A stretch of 5,603 nucleotides of DNA from contig JADYYU010000117.1 in assembly GCA_020853515.1 (NCBI GenBank), forward strand, positions 1-5,603, read 5' to 3'. Source of the DNA: Chitinophagaceae bacterium. GTDB taxonomy: Bacteria > Bacteroidota > Bacteroidia > Chitinophagales > Chitinophagaceae. A model generated the notes under the pieces. The model was not told where the DNA came from and searched no databases. It worked only from the letters and a program-made list of their open reading frames with translations. This document shows, piece after piece, positions 1 through 4,351 of the stretch. Numbering within the stretch: position 1 is the stretch's first letter; each line of letters begins with the position of its first letter. A program made the translations under genes and the position numbers.

Positions 1-1212
1 AAATGAGCTGCCGGCATCAATGATTGCGTGAGTAAAAGTGAGCCCCTGACTTTTATGAATGGTAATGGCCCAGGCTAGTCGCAGCGGATACTGACTAAAC
101 GAACCCATAACCTTTTCATCTACCTTATTGGTATTTTCATTGTGCGTGTAACTGATATTTTCCCAGGTTTCTTTTTCTATTTCCAGCAGGTCATTTGTTT
201 CAGGAAAGCGGACAAGGATCGTATTTCTTTCAATTTTATCTACGATAGCTATTTTTCCGTTGTAGTAACGTCCCTGGCCGCTGCTGTCGTTTTTTATAAA
301 CATCACCTGAGCCCCTACTTTTAATTTCAATACCAGATCGGTCGGTAGCTGCTTGTCGCTGAAATCGCCTTTTATTTCCCCCCTGAATTCATGTGATCTA
401 TCCTTGATTTTTTCCAGCTCTTCTGCATTAATGGCATCTGCTTTTACATTATGCGAAGTGAGTGTAATATACTTATTATCGTCCGGCCTGAAAGTGGGGT
501 CATAACGGCTGTTGAGTATTTCGTAATCAGAAACAGTCAGGTCGTTATTCCGGAGGTTGTTCAGAATGTCAATAAAATGCTGCTCATTCTGACGGTATAT
601 TTTTTTCAGTTCAATAAAGACCGGCGTTGTTTGTTCAAACACTTTGGCATGAAAGAAAAAAGGACTTTGATAATGGGTTTTGAAGATTGGTGCTTCGCTG
701 TCTTTTACTACTGGCGGCAACTGATGGAGGTCGCCGATAAATAATACCTGTACGCCACCAAATGGTTTATGGCGGCGACGCACAACACGCAATACAGTAT
801 CGATTGCATCCAGCATATCACTTCGCAGCATGCTCACTTCATCAATGATCAGCAGTTCCAACTCCAGAATGAGCTTCTTTTTGTTGCCACCAATTTTGAG
901 ATTGCTGAGTAAAGTGTTTTTGTCCACCACATGCTCATTCAGACCAAAACCGCGACGCGCATCTGCTACATAGGCGCCAAAAGGCAATTGAAAAAAAGAG
1001 TGCATGGTAACACCTCCTGCGTTGATCGCCGCTACACCGGTAGGAGCTACCACCACCAGGTTTTTACTGCAGTGTTGCTTGATGTATTTAAGAAAAGTGG
1101 TTTTGCCCGTGCCGGCTTTGCCTGTCAGATACACAGGGCTGGCGGTATTCATAACATAATCGGCGGCCAGTTTAAAATAATGATTGGTTTCATCAAAATG
1201 TGAATTTTTCAT
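1..1212 (-). CDS. PIF1-like ATP-dependent DNA helicase (SF1B), C-terminus cut by window edge
   Basis: This is a 5'-to-3' DNA helicase of the PIF1/RecD-like group, expected to unwind DNA or remove structures and bound proteins in the cytoplasm. The minus-strand frame is open for 404 codons from the ATG at 1212 to the left edge. Motif I (Walker A) is GKAGTGKT at residues 31-38. Motif Ia is APTGVAAINAGG at 56-67, followed by the MHSFF stretch. Motif II (Walker B) is IIDEVSML at 122-129. Motif III is GDLHQLPPV at 160-168. Near the visible end, ITIHKSQGLTF at 383-393 matches the conserved late helicase motif of PIF1 proteins. The final arginine-finger motif (VALSR-like) and any extra C-terminal domain lie outside the window. 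The start is chosen because it sits about 30 residues before Walker A, as usual, and just below a promoter-like TATTTTTG. No clear Shine-Dalgarno is present, as is normal in Bacteroidota. Family assignment is firm; the exact cellular role is not known. Confidence 0.95.
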   Translation of the reverse strand, partial: MKNSHFDETNHYFKLAADYVMNTASPVYLTGKAGTGKTTFLKYIKQHCSKNLVVVAPTGVAAINAGGVTMHSFFQLPFGAYVADARRGFGLNEHVVDKNTLLSNLKIGGNKKKLILELELLIIDEVSMLRSDMLDAIDTVLRVVRRRHKPFGGVQVLFIGDLHQLPPVVKDSEAPIFKTHYQSPFFFHAKVFEQTTPVFIELKKIYRQNEQHFIDILNNLRNNDLTVSDYEILNSRYDPTFRPDDNKYITLTSHNVKADAINAEELEKIKDRSHEFRGEIKGDFSDKQLPTDLVLKLKVGAQVMFIKNDSSGQGRYYNGKIAIVDKIERNTILVRFPETNDLLEIEKETWENISYTHNENTNKVDEKVMGSFSQYPLRLAWAITIHKSQGLTFTHAIIDAGSSF

Positions 1213-1238
1213 AAAATAGTAAGTAGTAAGTTATAGAG

Positions 1239-1246
1239 CAAAAATA
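1239..1246 (-). promoter_or_regulatory. Candidate Bacteroidota -7 promoter element for the helicase gene
   Basis: The minus strand reads TATTTTTG, an exact match to the Bacteroidota -7 consensus TAnnTTTG. It lies 26 bases before the helicase ATG, which would give a leader of about 20 bases. The expected -33 TTTG is not found at the usual 19-base spacing (TATT is there instead), so only half of the promoter is supported. The region is A/T rich, so a chance match is possible. Confidence 0.4.
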
Positions 1247-1285
1247 ACAAAAAGGGTGGAAAAGGAATATATTTTCTGGGATTGA

Positions 1286-1541
1286 ATTCTAGTTGAATGG
1301 TCTTGGAAGAATAACACCATGCGCACTTCACAATTAGGTGGCAATGCCTCTGCACCATCAACAAAGTATTTATGCATGTGTACAACAAACAGTTTGCACG
1401 GTGCCGTGGTAAAATCAGACAATCATTTATTTGAAATTGATTAATAGGGTACTGATTGATGGTCAGGCTGATGAGATTGAGTTCTTCATAAAGTATGGAG
1501 GCTTAAATATCGATCGTTGCGTGATGGTCAACAGATCATAA
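1286..1541 (+). pseudogene. Possible frameshifted remnant of a small unknown gene
   Basis: Two plus-strand frames read as protein-like text that joins across one frameshift. The first (ATG at 1319, stop TAA at 1442-1444) gives 41 codons ending HGAVVKSDNHLFEID; it is open upstream to 1286. The second, one base out of phase, is open from 1413 to a TAA at 1539-1541 and contains VLIDGQADEIEFFIKYGGL. A join near 1431-1440 would give a continuous segment of roughly 80 residues. No family is recognised, no full start region with leader is visible, and the opposite strand has a competing 63-codon open frame with only a TTG start. The call rests on the look of the amino acid sequence alone and could be chance. 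Confidence 0.2.
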
Positions 1542-1544
1542 AGT
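1457..1544 (+). repeat. Spaced direct repeat, TGATGGTCA ... CATAAAGT
   Basis: TGATGGTCA occurs at 1457-1465 and 1522-1530, and CATAAAGT follows each copy at 1487-1494 and 1537-1544. The order is the same, but the inner spacers differ (21 and 6 bases), as if one copy had lost 15 bases or the other gained them. The second copy ends 43 bases before the ATG at 1588, so the pair could be regulatory for that gene or could be an old local duplication. Confidence 0.45.
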
Positions 1545-1587
1545 CTTGTTTAGCAGTTATATTTTTTGAGAGTATATTGTACTGTTT

Positions 1588-2817
1588 ATGAAAAGGGTTT
1601 TTAAAATAATCGTTATTGTTTTAATCAGTGTACTGACCATTTTGTTGATTATTGTCAATGTACGCCTGCTGACTGCCGTTGATCTAAACAATCGCGCAGC
1701 GGTCAAAAAGAATGTGCTGCAACAATTGCATTATCTTGAACAGCAGCTAAAGCAGGCTGACCTTGCCCATAGGATGCAACAGCAATATCCGGAAGGATTT
1801 GTGTTTGTTCATGCCTTGTATGGCTTGACCTGGTGTGCAATAGCCCGGTTTGAAGATACACATTCAGCGGTATTTTTGAAGGCCGTTGCTGAAGCCACCA
1901 ACGCTTTACATGAAATAGAATCAGAACAGGGAAGGAGAAATTTTGATCAGCAATTACTGCCTTCTTACGGAATATTTTACAGAGGCTGGCATAATTATTT
2001 GTGGGGTAAATTACTTGCTTTGCAAACAGCATCTGACCAGCATGATGAGCTCCGTTATGAGACGAACTGCCGGCAAATTGCTCAGGCTCTTTTTAGAGAT
2101 GGTAGTCCTTACCCGGAATCTTACCGTCACGCAGTGTGGCCGGCAGATGCTTTTGTGGCCGTGGCTTCATTGAGAATGCATGATCGGCTATTTGTGCCTC
2201 AATACGATTCGTTGATTGCTTCATGGATAGTAAAAGTGCAGGGTCGGCTGGATCCTTTCACCGGTCTTATTCCTCACGAAGTGGCTTCAGCTAGCTGCAA
2301 TGTGCTGCAGGGCGCAAGGGGGTCGTCTATGAGTCTGATACTTATTTTTCTTACCGAAATTGACTCGCTGTTTGCGAACCGGCAAATGCAGCATTATAAA
2401 AAATTCTTTTTGATGCATCCGATGGGCTTACATGCGATTCGCGAATATCCGAAAGGAAAGCAAGGTACCGGAGATATCGATTCCGGTCCGGTCATCATGG
2501 GCATGAGTCTGGCAGGTAGCATTACATCGGTAGGCTGCCTGCTCAGGCAAGGTGAACGCTCGCTGGCCTGCGGCATTTCATCTGCAATTGAATGTTTTGG
2601 ACTTGCGTATCAATCGGGTGCCGATAAAAAATATCTCTTAGGAGCCTTTCCAATAGCTGATTTGTTTATCGCGTGGACTCAGCTTCAAGAGGGTGCTTCA
2701 AATAGCAGCCGTTTCCTGCCACTCACAGGGTCCGATAGTCATTTATATTTTTATTTAATCAGTTTGGTACTCCTGAGCATGTTTGGATTTTTGGTAAAAA
2801 AGTGTTTGCCATTCTGA
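1588..2817 (+). CDS. Membrane-anchored protein of unknown function, possible helical-toroid (linalool dehydratase/isomerase-like) fold
   Basis: This is a complete 409-residue protein whose function I cannot name with certainty. Residues 5-28 form a hydrophobic signal anchor after MKR, so the bulk should lie outside the cytoplasmic membrane. The middle is rich in aromatic helices and contains YGIFYRGWHNYLWG, then WPAD at 184-187 followed by SLRMHDRLF, RLDPFTGLIPHEV, GARGSSMS and GDIDSGP at 295-301. This order of helix-pair motifs suggests an alpha/alpha barrel; from memory it resembles hypothetical proteins related to linalool dehydratase/isomerase, but that is inference and no substrate is proposed. 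The C-terminus carries LPLTG at 377-381, a hydrophobic helix at about 386-403, then KK at 404-405, a layout like a cell-surface sorting signal. The ATG at 1588 places the anchor at the N-terminus. It is convergent with the secreted-protein gene to its right, with 128 bases between stops. It appears monocistronic. Confidence 0.85.
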   Translation: MKRVFKIIVIVLISVLTILLIIVNVRLLTAVDLNNRAAVKKNVLQQLHYLEQQLKQADLAHRMQQQYPEGFVFVHALYGLTWCAIARFEDTHSAVFLKAVAEATNALHEIESEQGRRNFDQQLLPSYGIFYRGWHNYLWGKLLALQTASDQHDELRYETNCRQIAQALFRDGSPYPESYRHAVWPADAFVAVASLRMHDRLFVPQYDSLIASWIVKVQGRLDPFTGLIPHEVASASCNVLQGARGSSMSLILIFLTEIDSLFANRQMQHYKKFFLMHPMGLHAIREYPKGKQGTGDIDSGPVIMGMSLAGSITSVGCLLRQGERSLACGISSAIECFGLAYQSGADKKYLLGAFPIADLFIAWTQLQEGASNSSRFLPLTGSDSHLYFYLISLVLLSMFGFLVKKCLPF

Positions 2818-2945
2818 TGTTTGATAGACACTTACGGCTATGCTGACGGGATGGCCGGACAACTATTAAAAGAACGCTTATTGCAGTACGACAAGCGATC
2901 GGGGATTTTGAAATCAGATGTGCATACACACGGGTGCTCAAATAT

Positions 2946-3416
2946 TTAATGAATACAACCTGTATAGACTTTGGAAGCTTTCAGATACGCGTCTTTATAG
3001 ATCGCTTTAGTTTTAGTCAGCCAGCTTTTGCTTTTTTCATGATTGCTGACAAAGCTTGAAACGATTACAATATAGTAGCCCTTTTCAAATTCAATATAGG
3101 CATCAGAGTATTCAATGCTGATGTAGGCGCCATCATCGCCGCGTCCTCTGGCAACATAGCAGGGGAAAAAACCAAACTCATTTTCGCATACCTGTTCGGT
3201 ATTTGAGAGTCCGATCTCTTTATTGGGTTGCAATTTCCGCAGATCCAGTTTTAGATTTAATTTCTTGCTGGCCTCCGTCGCTTTTTTAATCGATGCAGCA
3301 TAATCTTTGCCTGAATGGATTATCAGAAATTCTTTTTTTATATAGGGGATGTCACCTGCCTGAGCATACACCCAATGCATACAAAAGAGGAGCAGAAGAG
3401 TCATTGCATATTTCAT
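2946..3416 (-). CDS. Small secreted protein, possibly SPOR-like
   Basis: This 156-residue protein starts with a typical signal peptide: MKY, a hydrophobic core at 5-16, and a likely signal peptidase I cut after VYA at residue 18. The mature part would be about 138 residues in the periplasm or outside the cell. No family is recognised with confidence. Two stretches have a beta strand followed by a lysine-rich helix, as in SPOR peptidoglycan-binding domains: FLIIHSGKDY followed by a helix at about 40-53, and YYIVIVSSF at 114-122 followed by a helix to about 139. Three cysteines remain after cleavage (C77, C86, C154); C77 and C86 flank NEFGFFP and could form a disulfide. A GRGDDG turn lies at 91-96. 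The gene follows ssb on the same strand, but a strong terminator separates them, leaving only 32 bases for its own promoter. The gene is very likely real; the SPOR idea is weak. Confidence 0.8.
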   Translation of the reverse strand: MKYAMTLLLLFCMHWVYAQAGDIPYIKKEFLIIHSGKDYAASIKKATEASKKLNLKLDLRKLQPNKEIGLSNTEQVCENEFGFFPCYVARGRGDDGAYISIEYSDAYIEFEKGYYIVIVSSFVSNHEKSKSWLTKTKAIYKDAYLKASKVYTGCIH

Positions 3417-3421
3417 AGGGG

Positions 3422-3451
3422 TAAATCTATAAAAAAATGTTCTAAATCAAA
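3422..3451 (-). promoter_or_regulatory. Candidate promoter for the small secreted protein gene
   Basis: On the minus strand TTTG (3451-3448) is followed after 18 bases by TAGATTTA (3429-3422). This fits the Bacteroidota pattern TTTG-N19-TAnnTTTG with one mismatch in the -7 box and one base less of spacing. It would put the transcript start almost on the ATG at 3416, so the message would be leaderless or nearly so, which counts against it. Its TTTG also lies inside the T tract of the upstream terminator. Confidence 0.25.
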
Positions 3452-3492
3452 AACCCTCCTGCACCGGCTGCGAATCCGACGGTGCAGGAAGG
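3449..3492 (-). terminator. Intrinsic terminator downstream of ssb
   Basis: The arms at 3480-3492 and 3454-3466 form a 13-base-pair stem with one G-T wobble and a 13-base loop. On the minus strand the stem is GC rich (core CCTGCACCG / CGGTGCAGG) and is followed at once by TTTTTG (3453-3448). This is the classic rho-independent layout for transcripts from ssb, whose stop codon lies about 90 bases upstream. There is no T tract on the plus-strand side, so it works in one direction only. Confidence 0.8.
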
Positions 3493-3547
3493 TACCGGAT
3501 TTTTATATTTACCGGTTTTGCACTTCTGCGCTTTCAGCAAGGTCCTG

Positions 3548-3567
3548 ATTTAGCCGCCTGGCTAAGT
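3548..3567 (-). other. Short hairpin just after the ssb stop codon
   Basis: TTAGCC and GGCTAA pair across a four-base loop, extended by a wobble and an A-T pair to eight pairs. It begins 13 bases after the ssb stop codon. No T tract follows, so it is not a terminator by itself; it may protect the 3' end of the message or be chance. Confidence 0.3.
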
Positions 3568-3580
3568 ATGTAGCAGTGTA

Positions 3581-3925
3581 CTATTTATCACCTTTCTTAT
3601 CGAGCAGTAAAATTTCATTGACCTGCACTTCGGTGATATAGCGCTTATTGCCTGTAGCATCTGTGTAATCTCTGTGCGTGAGCTTGCCTTCAATAGCAAG
3701 TTCGCTGCCCTTTTTAAGATATTGTTCAGCCAGATCGGCTACCTTGCCGTAGGCAACAACATTATGCCATTGTGTTTCATCAACTTTTTCGCCGGCATTG
3801 TTTTTATAAGTGTCATTGGTGGCCATACTAAAGCGGGCATACTTTCTGCCTCCTTCGAGATTTTTAATTTCAGGGGCATTTCCTAAACGCCCGATGAGCT
3901 GAACTTTGTTTTTAATTGCGTACAT
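3581..3925 (-). CDS. ssb: Single-stranded DNA-binding protein, short form without acidic tail
   Basis: This protein binds and protects single-stranded DNA during replication, repair and recombination. The 114 residues are essentially one OB fold: KVQLIGRLGNAPEIK at 7-21, YARFSMATND at 29-38, TQWHNVVAYGKVADLAEQYLKKG at 51-73 in one run of the fold with the usual Trp 53, GKLTHRDY at 80-87 and the closing strand ITEVQVNEILLL at 97-108. It ends DKKGDK, so the flexible linker and the acidic DDDIPF-type tip that recruits partner proteins in most bacterial SSBs are missing. Such short paralogs are common in Bacteroidota beside a full-length SSB. The ATG at 3925 is preceded on the coding strand by a run of 11 A and TT, with no Shine-Dalgarno, as in A-rich Bacteroidota leaders. 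A strong terminator follows the gene. The operator-like palindromes about 100-140 bases upstream could regulate it. Confidence 0.95.
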   Translation of the reverse strand: MYAIKNKVQLIGRLGNAPEIKNLEGGRKYARFSMATNDTYKNNAGEKVDETQWHNVVAYGKVADLAEQYLKKGSELAIEGKLTHRDYTDATGNKRYITEVQVNEILLLDKKGDK

Positions 3926-4351
3926 AATTTTTTTTTTTAAGTGGTTATTTAATGCGCCGAACAGAAGGACGTCTGCTTCAGATCAGCGATGCAAAGGTGT
4001 GAATGCCTGCAAAGAAGAACCGTTTTTTAAACGTTTACATTCGGAAATAAACGTTTGTAAACGTTTATTATCACATCCGAAATTCGGTGTTAATGTAAAG
4101 GGAGGCTGCACTCAGCCATGCCATCCTACTTTGCTGCTGCTACGTGGATAGTTTCTGCAGTTGTCATTTTATGAGGCTTATACAGCTTTTTTTATAGCAC
4201 CCTGCAACAACAAGCAAGGATCATTTATAAAAAGTTTTCTTAAAATTTACCACTTGCAGATTATTTATGATTTAAACACCAACATAAAGTGGCAGAAACG
4301 ATTACTATTGCATCTGCAAATATTTTTTCACCACAATTCCCTGAATACCAC
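3926..4351. other. Divergent intergenic region, 426 bases
   Basis: This gap separates the leftward ssb from the rightward VIT-protein gene. It holds an 11-base T run (3928-3938) next to the ssb start, the AAACGTTT palindrome cluster at 4018-4067, a perfect dyad CCGAAATTCGG at 4077-4087, and a small stem GGCTG/CAGCC at 4104-4117. The rest, about 4120-4351, is A/T rich and without a recognisable gene or RNA. I found no good -33/-7 promoter pair for either gene by eye. Open frames inside it begin with TTG or overlap ssb and do not look like proteins. Confidence 0.6.
4018..4067. promoter_or_regulatory. Phased cluster of AAACGTTT palindromes, operator-like
   Basis: The palindrome AAACGTTT occurs exactly at 4029-4036, 4049-4056 and 4059-4066, spaced 20 and 10 bases, and a one-mismatch copy AACCGTTT lies 11 bases before the first. 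All copies would face the same side of the helix. The outer two extend to TAAACGTTTACA (4028-4039) and TGTAAACGTTTA (4056-4067), a perfect 12-base inverted repeat. TGTAAACGTTTA resembles operators of LacI/GalR-family repressors, which have a central CG; that link is inference. The cluster sits between ssb and the VIT-protein gene and could act on either. Confidence 0.65.

Larger units (their letters stand above)
1213..1587. other. Divergent intergenic region, 375 bases
   Basis: This gap separates the leftward helicase gene from the rightward 409-residue protein gene and must contain both promoters. Seen here are the TATTTTTG element at 1239-1246, a near-palindrome CACGGTGCCGTG at 1397-1408, a spaced direct repeat at 1457-1544, and a possible frameshifted coding remnant at 1286-1541. 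No convincing -33/-7 pair was found for the rightward gene; the sequence directly before its ATG is T rich and lacks a Shine-Dalgarno site. No tRNA or other structured RNA was recognised. Confidence 0.6.

Noticed and set aside
142..1203. Several plus-strand frames of 60-97 codons opposite the helicase
   Set aside because: They are antisense shadows. The minus strand has one unbroken frame with all the helicase motifs over the same bases.
1231..1422. 63-codon minus-strand frame ending 18 bases before the helicase gene
   Set aside because: It starts at TTG, its last third is A/T-rich promoter-like sequence, and it contains the likely helicase promoter. The translation has no recognisable features.
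2870..2905. CGCTT ... AAGCG inverted repeat between the convergent genes as a terminator
   Set aside because: Only five base pairs with a long loop and no T tract on either side, so it is not a credible terminator for either gene.
2818..2949. In-frame continuation of the 409-residue gene past its TGA for 43 codons, including a 32-codon ATG frame at 2851
   Set aside because: The protein already ends with a plausible membrane helix and KK, there is no sign of stop-codon recoding, and the peptide resembles nothing known. The frame also runs into the end of the convergent gene. It is more likely a 3' spacer.
3493..3516. ACCGG ... CCGGT pairing and repeated TACCGG between the ssb terminator and its stop codon
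   Set aside because: A five-base stem with a 13-base A/T loop is weak; the dominant structure here is the 13-pair terminator beside it.
3906..4151. Plus-strand frame across the ssb start and the palindrome cluster
   Set aside because: It overlaps the start of ssb on the other strand, begins at TTG, and translates the T run and operator-like sites into low-quality sequence.
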